Origin: Gammaproteobacteria bacterium
Lineage (GTDB): Bacteria > Pseudomonadota > Gammaproteobacteria > Steroidobacterales > Steroidobacteraceae
Length of the DNA stretch: 10,501 nucleotides
Direction: 5' to 3'
Assembly: GCA_029857655.1 (NCBI GenBank)
Contig: JAOUGR010000043.1
Span: 1 to 10,501, forward strand
The notes under the pieces are model-generated. The model was not told where the DNA came from, did not search any database, and saw only the letters and a list, made by a program, of their open reading frames with translations. Positions 1-6,504 of this stretch are shown here, in pieces. The position numbers and the translations under genes were made by a program. Numbering within the stretch: the stretch's first letter is position 1; every line of letters starts with the position of its first letter.

Positions 1-52
1 GCAGTCGCGGCGCAAATGACCAGTCTTGAACGAGTCATGCGAGGGTCTCCCT

Positions 53-2011
53 TCAGGGCGTCACGACGTTGAACCAGTACGGGAACTCGTCGAGTAACGC
101 CAGATGTGCACGCACGGCGGCTGGATCGCCGGTTATTTGTATCGAACCATCGGCGACCCGATCGGCGAATTTCGCGCTGCCGAGCAATATTTCATCAAGT
201 GTAACGCGATTCATACGCGCCGTCGCGGCGGCGTTCTCCGCGCGACATCCCATGCGCGGCACTGCAACGTCGTCGCCGACGATGACGCAAATGGTTTCTT
301 CGCGATCCGGAAATTCGAAGTTGATTACATAGTGGGCAGTTCCTGCCTTGGCGGGGTTGAAGCGCACGGACAGAGAATCGAACAGCATCGCGGTCGGCAC
401 GGCGCGCAGGAAATCCGCGTTGCCAAGCTGCACGGCACCCTTGCCGGCCGGCCCATGGCGCAGTTCCTGCGCGGCTACCAGGTAATAATTTCGCCAGATC
501 GCGGATTCGGCCTGGAAGCCAAGCTGCTCGTAGCTCGCAGCCAGCCAGTCGCGTGCCGGCACATTCGCCGGATCGGCGAACATCAGGTGATTCAGCACCT
601 CTGCGCTCCAGCGATAATCGCCCTGGTCGAAGGACGCGCGGGCCTTGGTGAGCAGCTGCTCCGGCCCACCCATGAACTCGACGTATTTGCGGGCGGCATC
701 TTCGGGCGGCAATGCGTGCAGATGGGCGGGTACGCCGTCCCACCAGCCGAAATAGCGCTGGTACACGGCCTTGCTGTTATGGCTGAGCGTGCCGTAATAG
801 CCGCGCGTCGAGAAATCTTCCTTCAGGAATCCGGGCTCGGCCAGTTGCTCGGCGATTTCATCCGGCGTGAAGCCCAGGTTCGCGAGCCGCAGGGTCTGGT
901 CGTGGATGTAGCGATAGATATCGCGCTGGTGCGTCAGGAACTCTCGTGCGGGTCCGGCGCCGAACGTCGGCCAGCTGTGGGAGGCAAATACGACTTCCAG
1001 GCCGGCGCCGTATTTCTCCAGCACTTCGTCGAGATACCTGCTCCATGCGAGGCCGTCGCGAATCTGCGCGCCGCGCAGCGTCAGCAGGTTGTGCATCGTG
1101 CCGGTTGCAAGCTCCGCTGCGCAGAGCGCGTGGAACTTCGGCAGGTAGAACATGAACTCTGCCGGCGCCTCGGTGCCGGGGGCATTGATGAACCGGAACT
1201 CGACGCCATCGATGATGAGTTGGCTGCGGCCGTTGACAATCTCGGTCGGTTCGATCAGGCCGATGACGCCTTTGGATAGCGCCGTGCCGATGCCAACGCC
1301 CACCTGTCCGGTGGGGCCAGGCTTCAGTGTCTGGCCGAACTGGAATGCGGCACGACGCGCCATCGCGTTGCCGGCGAGCAGGTTTTCGGCGACGGCCTCC
1401 TGCGTGAATCCTTGCGGCGCGATAATTCGGAGTCCGCCGCTGATGTCGGCCTCGGAAGCGATGCCGCGCACGCCGCCGAAGTGATCCGCGTGACTGTGGG
1501 TGAATATCACGGCGCGCACCGGTCGCTGGCCGAGATGCTGATTGGCAAGCGCCAGTGCCGCGCGTGCCGTTTCCGCCGACAGCAGTGGATCGACCACGAT
1601 CCAGCCGGTCTTGCTCCGGATCAGTGTCATCACGGCGGTGTCGTAGCCACGCAGCTGGTAAAGCCCGGGCTTCAATTCGAATAGCCCGTGGATGCGGTCG
1701 AGTTGCGTGTGCCGCCACAGCGAGGGATTGACGGTGGCAGGCGCGGCAGCGTCGAGGAACCCGTAGGCGCCGGCATCCCAGACGATGCGGCCATCGGCCG
1801 CGCGGATGACGCCGCCGGGAATCTGCGCCAGCAGCCCGCGCGTCGCATTCTCGAAATCGCGCCGGTCCCCGAGCGGCAGCGCCGCCGCTATTTCGGCGTT
1901 GGCACTACGCGTGGCCTCGGTCGCCACGCCGACGGGCGGCAAGTCCTGGCTGTTTGCAAGCGCAGTGGCGAGAGCAGTGGCGGCGAGCGCCACGCAGAAG
2001 GATATGCGCAT
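53..2011 (-). CDS. sdsA: Periplasmic SdsA1-type alkylsulfatase (metallo-beta-lactamase fold)
   Basis: The 652-aa product matches the type III linear alkylsulfatases (SdsA1/YjcS/Bds1), which cleave alkyl sulfate esters such as SDS to alcohol and sulfate with two zinc ions. Residues 1-20 are a Sec signal peptide ending TALA. The zinc-binding motif THSHADH is at 171-177 (H172, H174, D176, H177). Further ligands are E281 in GTEAPAE, E300 in CAAELAT, and H345 in FASHSWP. Numbering is almost that of P. aeruginosa SdsA1. After the catalytic domain come an alpha-helical dimerisation region (about 380-510) and an SCP2-like C-terminal domain (about 535-652) that binds the alkyl chain in relatives. The start at 2011 is chosen because AGGAG lies six bases upstream and the signal peptide follows directly; the frame is open to 2116, but that adds a non-signal extension. 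It is the last gene of a four-gene minus-strand cluster, 43 bases after the lipoprotein. Family assignment is firm; the true substrate is inferred. Confidence 0.93.
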   Translation of the reverse strand: MRISFCVALAATALATALANSQDLPPVGVATEATRSANAEIAAALPLGDRRDFENATRGLLAQIPGGVIRAADGRIVWDAGAYGFLDAAAPATVNPSLWRHTQLDRIHGLFELKPGLYQLRGYDTAVMTLIRSKTGWIVVDPLLSAETARAALALANQHLGQRPVRAVIFTHSHADHFGGVRGIASEADISGGLRIIAPQGFTQEAVAENLLAGNAMARRAAFQFGQTLKPGPTGQVGVGIGTALSKGVIGLIEPTEIVNGRSQLIIDGVEFRFINAPGTEAPAEFMFYLPKFHALCAAELATGTMHNLLTLRGAQIRDGLAWSRYLDEVLEKYGAGLEVVFASHSWPTFGAGPAREFLTHQRDIYRYIHDQTLRLANLGFTPDEIAEQLAEPGFLKEDFSTRGYYGTLSHNSKAVYQRYFGWWDGVPAHLHALPPEDAARKYVEFMGGPEQLLTKARASFDQGDYRWSAEVLNHLMFADPANVPARDWLAASYEQLGFQAESAIWRNYYLVAAQELRHGPAGKGAVQLGNADFLRAVPTAMLFDSLSVRFNPAKAGTAHYVINFEFPDREETICVIVGDDVAVPRMGCRAENAAATARMNRVTLDEILLGSAKFADRVADGSIQITGDPAAVRAHLALLDEFPYWFNVVTP

Positions 2012-2054
2012 GTCGGCTCCTGGAACCTGTGATCCGGCGCCGCCCTCAACGCCT

Positions 2055-2906
2055 CTATTGCGTGAGCGCGTCTGCCTCGACAAAGCCGCGCCGGCAGGCA
2101 TTGCAGGGCGACACATACTTATAGGGCGCTGTGCGGGACGTTCCGATGACGACGACGGCCGTGCCGGACGGATACACGTCGATCGGCTGCCCGTCCTTCG
2201 ACGGCGCGGTCAGCACCGGCGCTTCGCGGGAGAGTCTCCACAAGTCACTGGGAATTACGTCCACGATGTTGCCGCGGTACTCGATCCACGAACGCTCGTA
2301 GGCGCTGCCTATCCACTTGTAGAACGTGAACTCGCTGCAGGGGCGTTCGCCCATGCAGCCGCCACGCAAGGTCGCAGGTGTGCCGGGTTTTCCGCCCAGT
2401 ACCTCGATGCCAGGCGCGTCGTCCGCATTCATGGCGCCCAGCTCCACCCAGGAATCCTGGCGCTGCGAGTACAGGAAATACGGACAGCCCAGGCTGCCGC
2501 AGGAGAGCACGGACGGTGCGCCATAGCAGGTGAAGTTCTCGTTGAGGTCAATGAGGATTTCATTGCTGCCGTCGGCATCCACGTCCAGCGACCAGATGCT
2601 TGACTCTGGCATCGCCTGCAGCGTGCCGCCACCTGCGGTGCATTCGCGGATCATGTAGTCCAGGGATTGCAAGACGTATGTGGGACAGCCGCTGATGACT
2701 GCATCTTCGTCGCGGCCTTCCTCAGTGAGGCACGCCGAAAGGTCGATGTTCTTCTTGAGCACGGCCGGGATCGCCGTGCCTTCGGCCTCCGCGTCGGATT
2801 CTCCGCTGGATCCCACCCTTGCGGCCTTCCCGGCATCGCCACCGCAGGCGCCCAGCATGGCGAGGCAGACGGCAACCAGGAAAAAGCGGATGGGCAGCGC
2901 CTTCAT
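2055..2906 (-). CDS. Cys-rich lipoprotein with EF-hand-like loop, unknown function
   Basis: This 283-aa protein starts with a lipoprotein signal: a hydrophobic stretch at 7-20 and lipobox LGAC with the lipidated Cys at 21. Gly at +2 suggests outer-membrane sorting. A Ser/Glu/Ala-rich linker (24-45) follows. The body contains about ten further cysteines, including a CNAC pair at 268-271, so it is probably disulfide-bonded in the periplasm. Residues 108-120 read DVDADGSNEILID, a calcium-loop-like pattern also found in VCBS/FG-GAP-type repeats. The C-terminal part (about 228-283) could be an SH3-like beta domain, but that is weak. It begins seven bases after the DDAH stop codon with no clear Shine-Dalgarno sequence, so translational coupling is likely. 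I do not recognise a specific family. Co-transcription with the exported alkylsulfatase suggests an envelope role, which is inference. Confidence 0.85.
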   Translation of the reverse strand: MKALPIRFFLVAVCLAMLGACGGDAGKAARVGSSGESDAEAEGTAIPAVLKKNIDLSACLTEEGRDEDAVISGCPTYVLQSLDYMIRECTAGGGTLQAMPESSIWSLDVDADGSNEILIDLNENFTCYGAPSVLSCGSLGCPYFLYSQRQDSWVELGAMNADDAPGIEVLGGKPGTPATLRGGCMGERPCSEFTFYKWIGSAYERSWIEYRGNIVDVIPSDLWRLSREAPVLTAPSKDGQPIDVYPSGTAVVVIGTSRTAPYKYVSPCNACRRGFVEADALTQ

Positions 2907-2913
2907 CGCTGCA

Positions 2914-3684
2914 TCATAGTCGCAGCGATAGGCAACTCAAGCCCCCGTCCATCTTCCTGAATTCCGACATCTCGACCGGCACGACATTGTAGCGCCTGGC
3001 CTTGAGCAAGCCGGCGAGCATCGGATATCCCGCGGCCACCAGCACACGATCGTTGACCAGGACGCAATTCGCCGCGTAGCGTTCCTCGGCCGGCACGGGA
3101 ATCAGCTCGTATTGGCTGAGCTCCGGCACGCGCGGCATGTCTTCCGAGACGACCATGCAGCTGTTGCCGAGATAGGAGAGTCCTGTTTTCAGATGCAGAA
3201 GTCGGCTCCCCCGGATGTCCACAATGCTGGACGTGCACTGCAGGTCACCGAGAAGCCGCGCCAATTGACGCGCACCGAGTTCGTTGGTCCGCGACGAGAG
3301 GCCGATCAGGAAATGTCCGTCGACTTCGCAGACGTCGCCGCCATCCACTGTGCCAGGCGCGAAAATCTGGGCGACTTCCTGGAATTGGCTGCGCAGCGCC
3401 TGCATGACACTGGCCACTTCGCCGACCCGGCTCGGCGCGCCGGGGCGCAAGGCGATTGCGCCGTGCTCCATCAGGATCGCCGTGTCTTCGATGAAGCAGC
3501 CATCGGGATGCCTGGGATCCGCCGGCAGTTCCGTGATCTCGAGACCGCATTCCTCGAGAACCCGGCAATAGGCGCGGTGCTCTTCGATTGCCCGGGCAAT
3601 ATCCGGCGGGCCTTCACCGGAACTGGTCAGGCCCTCGGCGAAGTTGGAGGACGGCGGGCGGACGAGGGCGCGGGTGTACTGCAT
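2914..3684 (-). CDS. ddaH: Dimethylarginine dimethylaminohydrolase-type amidinohydrolase (DDAH family)
   Basis: The 256-aa product belongs to the guanidine-modifying (pentein fold) superfamily and is closest to DDAH, which converts N-methylated arginines to citrulline plus methylamines. All expected active-site residues are in register with the P. aeruginosa enzyme: D61, E66 and D67 in DGCFIEDTA, R86, R132, H164 in LLHLKTGLSYLG, and the nucleophile C251 in GGLSCLSLRL at the extreme C-terminus. The length of about 255 aa is typical. No signal peptide is seen, so it is cytoplasmic. Its ATG is three bases after the upstream TAG, and the lipoprotein starts seven bases after its stop, so it sits inside an operon. 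No strong ribosome-binding site precedes it, consistent with coupling. Another guanidine substrate cannot be excluded, because several arginine-like deiminases share these residues. Confidence 0.88.
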   Translation of the reverse strand: MQYTRALVRPPSSNFAEGLTSSGEGPPDIARAIEEHRAYCRVLEECGLEITELPADPRHPDGCFIEDTAILMEHGAIALRPGAPSRVGEVASVMQALRSQFQEVAQIFAPGTVDGGDVCEVDGHFLIGLSSRTNELGARQLARLLGDLQCTSSIVDIRGSRLLHLKTGLSYLGNSCMVVSEDMPRVPELSQYELIPVPAEERYAANCVLVNDRVLVAAGYPMLAGLLKARRYNVVPVEMSEFRKMDGGLSCLSLRL

Positions 3685-3687
3685 CAG

Positions 3688-4092
3688 CTAGTCTGACGGG
3701 AGTCTTCCGCCCTCTGCAAGGCAATCGCTCATGTTTGCGTAGGCGGTGTAGTGGTTGATCCCCGTGAATCGACCATCACTCGAGTCGTAGCAGATGTTAT
3801 TGCGGGATTTCTTGATGATATTCGGGTCGTCGCTGTCGTAAAGATCCTTGCCATTCTGCTTCGGGGGCGAGGGCGGCGAAACGACGCTGCCTTTTCTAAG
3901 CTTACCGCCGGAATCAAGGCATTCGGCAAGCGTCGCATAGGCCACGTAGGCCTCGATGTGCCTGTAATTCGGGCTCGACGCCTCGTGACAGGTACCGGAG
4001 CTGAGGGCCTTGCGTACCGGCAGCTCTTCCGACTGGCAGGGGATCGTCGCCAGGGCCAGGAGCAGTACTGCGGCAAGATACGGGCCACGCAT
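3688..4092 (-). CDS. Small exported protein with two copies of a Cys-pair module
   Basis: This 134-aa protein has a Sec signal peptide (hydrophobic 5-17, cleavage near 20-22; C19 follows Pro, so it does not fit a lipobox). The mature part is an internal duplication. Module 1 (33-66) and module 2 (99-132) share the pattern [GN]xC-[HY]-x(2)-S...[YF]...I..Y.AYA-x(3)-[DE]-CL-x(2)-GG-[KR]-L. In each the two cysteines are exactly 23 residues apart (35/58 and 101/124). A Pro/Ser/Lys/Asp-rich linker separates them. From memory, a similar GICH...ECL..GGRLP segment occurs as a terminal module of some exported HNH-type nucleases, but no nuclease motif is present here. It is the first gene of the minus-strand cluster, with its stop three bases before the DDAH start. 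A weak AGAG lies upstream of its ATG. Function unknown. Confidence 0.82.
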   Translation of the reverse strand: MRGPYLAAVLLLALATIPCQSEELPVRKALSSGTCHEASSPNYRHIEAYVAYATLAECLDSGGKLRKGSVVSPPSPPKQNGKDLYDSDDPNIIKKSRNNICYDSSDGRFTGINHYTAYANMSDCLAEGGRLPSD

Positions 4093-4283
4093 GGCGTTAC
4101 TCTACGCCGAAGAAACGGCTGCAAACCTTTGACCCGGCACCAATCCATCCATCTTGCGTCGCAAAAGGCCGACGCCAGGCACCCGGTTTCTCATCCGCAC
4201 CGTAGTATTTTGGCCATTCTCCCGGTCTTATGAATGACCTTCGGGTCTTTCAGCTGAATGTTTCCACAACGAGGGTATTGATA
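4093..4283. other. Divergent intergenic region between the DDAH operon and the bufferin operon
   Basis: About 190 bases separate two operons transcribed away from each other, so both promoters must lie here. I see no convincing sigma-70 or ECF pair on either strand and name none. The only clear structure is the small UUCG hairpin close to the bufferin start. Confidence 0.6.
4231..4252 (+). promoter_or_regulatory. UUCG-capped leader hairpin upstream of the bufferin precursor
   Basis: TGAA-T-GACC-TTCG-GGTC-T-TTCA folds as two short stems flanking one T/T mismatch and closed by the very stable UUCG tetraloop. An upstream GGTC at 4224-4227, within CCCGGTC, could pair with the same GACC (4236-4239), giving a mutually exclusive alternative. 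The hairpin ends 31 bases before the ATG and may tune mRNA stability or early termination; this is inferred from sequence only. Confidence 0.4.
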
Positions 4284-4649
4284 ATGTCCATGAATCGTAG
4301 AGATTTCGGCAAAGTGATGTTGGGCGTCGCGGGCGGCCTGGTCGCCGGCGCACAACTCGCGAATGTCGCCTCCGCCAGTGAAAAAGCCGGCGACGACAAG
4401 CATGTCTGTAAAGGCCATAACGAGTGCAAGGGCGCCGGTGGCTGCCAGAGCGGTGACGGCGGCTGCGCCGGCAAGAACTCGTGCAAGGGCAAGGGCGGCT
4501 GCGCCTCGGCCACGCATGAGTGCAAGGGCCATAACGAGTGCAAGGGCCAGGGCGGCTGCAAGTCAGGTGACGGCGGCTGCGCGGGCAAGAACTCGTGCAA
4601 GGGCAAGGGCGGCTGCAAGTCGCCGGTCGATCCGGAACACATGGGCTGA
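4284..4649 (+). CDS. bufA: 12-Cys bufferin-type metallophore precursor with Tat signal
   Basis: The 121-aa precursor peptide is encoded just before its MNIO maturase. Bufferins are ribosomally made, cysteine-modified periplasmic metal-binding peptides (copper in studied cases). Residues 1-31 form a twin-arginine signal: NRRDFGK, a hydrophobic stretch VMLGVAGGLVAGAQLA, and a VASA cleavage site. The mature core has 12 cysteines at 42, 48, 54, 61, 67, 73, 80, 86, 92, 99, 105 and 111, spaced C-x5-C-x5-C-x6 throughout, i.e. four 19-residue repeats rich in Lys and Gly (CKGHNECKG, CAGKNSCKGKGGC). The start at 4284 is chosen because GAGGG lies at 4271-4275, eight bases upstream; ATG 4290 (MNRRDF) is an alternative, and an in-frame ATG at 4230 would add residues before the Tat motif without a ribosome site. 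A metallothionein-like role without modification is the main alternative, but the bufB/bufC context argues for a modified bufferin. Confidence 0.9.
   Translation: MSMNRRDFGKVMLGVAGGLVAGAQLANVASASEKAGDDKHVCKGHNECKGAGGCQSGDGGCAGKNSCKGKGGCASATHECKGHNECKGQGGCKSGDGGCAGKNSCKGKGGCKSPVDPEHMG
4407..4634 (+). repeat. Four 57-bp in-frame tandem repeats (A-B-A'-B') encoding the 12-Cys core
   Basis: Units start at 4407, 4464, 4521 and 4578, each encoding 19 residues with three cysteines. Units 1 and 3 (CKGHNECKG...) match each other best, as do units 2 and 4 (CAGKNSCKGKGGC), so a 114-bp block was duplicated. The last part of unit 2 and of unit 4 is almost identical in DNA, including codon choice, which points to recent duplication or gene conversion. 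Confidence 0.9.
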
Positions 4650-4666
4650 GAGCCCGACGCGATCGC

Positions 4667-4696
4667 GCCGCCACCCGGGTTTACCCGGGTGGCGGC
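4667..4696 (+). terminator. Perfect 13-bp hairpin between bufA and bufB (attenuator or mRNA stabiliser)
   Basis: GCCGCCACCCGGG (4667-4679) and CCCGGGTGGCGGC (4684-4696) pair perfectly around a TTTA loop, starting 17 bases after the bufA stop. The following bases, CATTTATTCG, are only mildly T-rich, so complete termination is unlikely. Partial termination, or protection of the bufA mRNA 3' end, would make precursor far more abundant than its enzymes. Confidence 0.7.
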
Positions 4697-4725
4697 CATT
4701 TATTCGTGATGCTCCTTGAGCGTTG

Positions 4726-5592
4726 ATGACCCAGGCCTCGCTGCCTAATCGCTGGAACCTCCCGGACCTTGGCCTGGGCGTGGGCCTGCGCACGCAGCAT
4801 TTCGGTCACATCACCGAGCGCTGGCCGGCGATGGACTGGTTCGAGATCCTGTCCGAGAACTTCATCGACACCGAAGGCCGGCCGCTCTATTTCCTGGACC
4901 AGATCGCCGAGCGCTATCCGATCGTGATGCACGGCGTGTGCCTTTCCGTCGGCAGCACCGATCCTGTTGATTTCAAGTTCCTCGACAAGCTGGCCGCACT
5001 CGCGAAACGCGTGAAAGCGGTATGGCTGGGCGATCACATCTGCTGGACCGGTGTAGCGGGGCTCAATGGCCACGACCTGTATCCGGTGCCGTACACCGAA
5101 GAGGGTCTGCGGCACATGGTATCGCGCGTGCGAACGATCCAGGATTATCTCGAACGGCCGCTGGTGCTCGAGAATCCGTCGACCTACCTGACCTTCGCAT
5201 CGTCGTCAATGCCGGAGGAGGAATTCATCGCGCGGCTCGCGGTCGAAGCGGACTGCGCGCTGCTGCTCGACGTCAATAATGTCTATGTGACCTGCCGGAA
5301 TCACGACCTGGATCCGGTGGCGTACCTGGATGCGATGCCCTACGAGCACGTGGTGCAGGTGCACCTGGCCGGCCATACGGACAACGGCACGCACTGCATC
5401 GACACCCACGACGGGCGCGTGATTGAAGAAGTCTGGAAGCTCTACGCACGCGTGCATCAGAAGACGGGCGGGCGCGCGACACTGCTGGAATGGGACGCGA
5501 ACGTGCCGAAGTTTTCCGTGCTGCAGCAGGAAGTCGGGAAAGCCTCAAGATTCCGCAACGGCGCCAGGCTGGCCAGGCCGGTGGCCGCTTGA
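4726..5592 (+). CDS. bufB: MNIO-family (DUF692) bufferin maturase BufB
   Basis: This 288-aa cytoplasmic protein belongs to the multinuclear non-heme iron-dependent oxidases, TIM-barrel enzymes that modify precursor cysteines (to oxazolone/thioamide or thiooxazole in studied members). Typical metal-site blocks are visible in order: GVGLRTQHF (18-26), DWFEILSENF (37-46), MHGVCLSVGS (68-77, H69), WLGDHICW (100-107, D103/H104), VLENPSTY (147-154, E149), LLDVNNVYV (180-188, N184), QVHLAGH (211-217, H213), DTHDG (226-230, H228) and LLEWDANVP (253-261, E255/D257). All expected His, Asp, Glu and Asn positions are kept, so it should be active. The start is ATG 4726, directly preceded by an in-frame TTG; the ribosome site is weak (TTGAG). 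It lies 76 bases after bufA beyond a hairpin, and its stop overlaps bufC. Confidence 0.95.
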   Translation: MTQASLPNRWNLPDLGLGVGLRTQHFGHITERWPAMDWFEILSENFIDTEGRPLYFLDQIAERYPIVMHGVCLSVGSTDPVDFKFLDKLAALAKRVKAVWLGDHICWTGVAGLNGHDLYPVPYTEEGLRHMVSRVRTIQDYLERPLVLENPSTYLTFASSSMPEEEFIARLAVEADCALLLDVNNVYVTCRNHDLDPVAYLDAMPYEHVVQVHLAGHTDNGTHCIDTHDGRVIEEVWKLYARVHQKTGGRATLLEWDANVPKFSVLQQEVGKASRFRNGARLARPVAA

Positions 5593-6464
5593 GTCTCCGC
5601 GACGCGCCGCGGCTGGAGACGATCGAGCGCTGGATGCAGGCGGTCGTGATGCATCCGGAAGGTGCCGCGGCGGGTGTCGCGGCGAGGCCCGCACGACGAC
5701 TGCTGCTGCAGGCGGCAGCGAAGCTTGAAAATGTGGTGTTGCCGTCGAAGTCGCTGACTTCGCTCGAGCGGCTCAATATCTACGCGTACATGTATTACGC
5801 GCGGCTCCTCGAGATCCTGACCAACGAATACCCGACCACACGGCAGGTGCTGGGCGACAAGGTATTTGAGCGGGCGTGCCGCCGGTTCATTGAGCGCAAT
5901 CCGTCGAAGCACCGCACGCTGAATCTGCTGAGCGAGAAATTCCCTTCTTTCCTGGCGCGTTCGCTGCCGCCGGGCAATCGGCGCAGCCTTGCGGTGGACG
6001 TCGCGCGCATCGAGCGGGCCATGGAAGACGTGTTCGATGCGCCGCGGGCCGATCCGCTGGCGGCGGCCGAGTTTGCCGCGATCGCCGCCGACGAATGGCA
6101 TCGGGTACGTTTGCGCGTGAATCCGGCATTGGTGCCCCTGAAACTGCGGTTCCCCGCCAATGACTACATGAACGTCGCGCGAGCCGGCGCCAGCCCACGC
6201 ATGCCGCGCCCCCGCGCGACATTTGCAATCGTCTATCGCCGCGATTTCAAGGTATTCCGGCGCGACCAGGCGCCGGGACAGTTCAAGCTGCTGACAGCGC
6301 TGGCGCGCGGCAAGACGCTTGCGCAGGCCGTACGCTCAAGCGTCAGTGGACGCGGTAATGCAGACCGGCTGGCCGCCACGCTTGGCGCGTGGTTTCACGA
6401 GTGGGCGGCCGCGGGAATTTTTTGTGGCATCGAGCGGGCAGGCTCTGGGCGGCGCGGCCGCTGA
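5589..6464 (+). CDS. bufC: DUF2063 partner protein BufC
   Basis: This 291-aa protein is of the DUF2063 type, the usual partner of DUF692/MNIO enzymes; it binds the precursor and delivers it to the maturase. The N-terminal helix LETIERWMQAVVMHPEG and the block LERLNIYAYMYYARLLEILTNEYPTTRQVLGD, followed by NPSKHRTLNLLSEKFPSFL, are diagnostic. The C-terminal half, with RVNPALVPLKLRF and YRRDFKVFRRDQAPGQFKLLTAL, is the second, substrate-binding domain of BufC-like proteins. A start at TTG 5589 is inferred: it overlaps the bufB stop (TTGA), has GGTGG four bases before it, and gives the family's usual N-terminus; no ATG exists before the helix. This rare start codon plus overlap implies strict translational coupling to bufB. 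The frame is open upstream to 5490 but that stretch reads as bufB shadow. Confidence 0.92.
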   Translation: MSLRDAPRLETIERWMQAVVMHPEGAAAGVAARPARRLLLQAAAKLENVVLPSKSLTSLERLNIYAYMYYARLLEILTNEYPTTRQVLGDKVFERACRRFIERNPSKHRTLNLLSEKFPSFLARSLPPGNRRSLAVDVARIERAMEDVFDAPRADPLAAAEFAAIAADEWHRVRLRVNPALVPLKLRFPANDYMNVARAGASPRMPRPRATFAIVYRRDFKVFRRDQAPGQFKLLTALARGKTLAQAVRSSVSGRGNADRLAATLGAWFHEWAAAGIFCGIERAGSGRRGR

Positions 6465-6504
6465 GGCTTACACTTCCCCTCAGGCATGTTTGGGGAGATA
6501 GCTT

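Noticed and set aside
1..52. Terminator or further gene after the alkylsulfatase
   Set aside because: No hairpin with a T-run and no coding signal is visible in this short edge segment.
104..1279. Long plus-strand open frame opposite the alkylsulfatase
   Set aside because: It mirrors codon bias of the real minus-strand gene, and its protein has no recognisable motifs.
3112..3696. Plus-strand open frame over the DDAH gene
   Set aside because: It has no domain signal, and the opposite strand has a complete DDAH active site.
4284..4649. Metallothionein or generic low-complexity protein
   Set aside because: The Tat signal, regular 12-Cys spacing and adjacent intact MNIO plus DUF2063 genes fit a bufferin precursor better.
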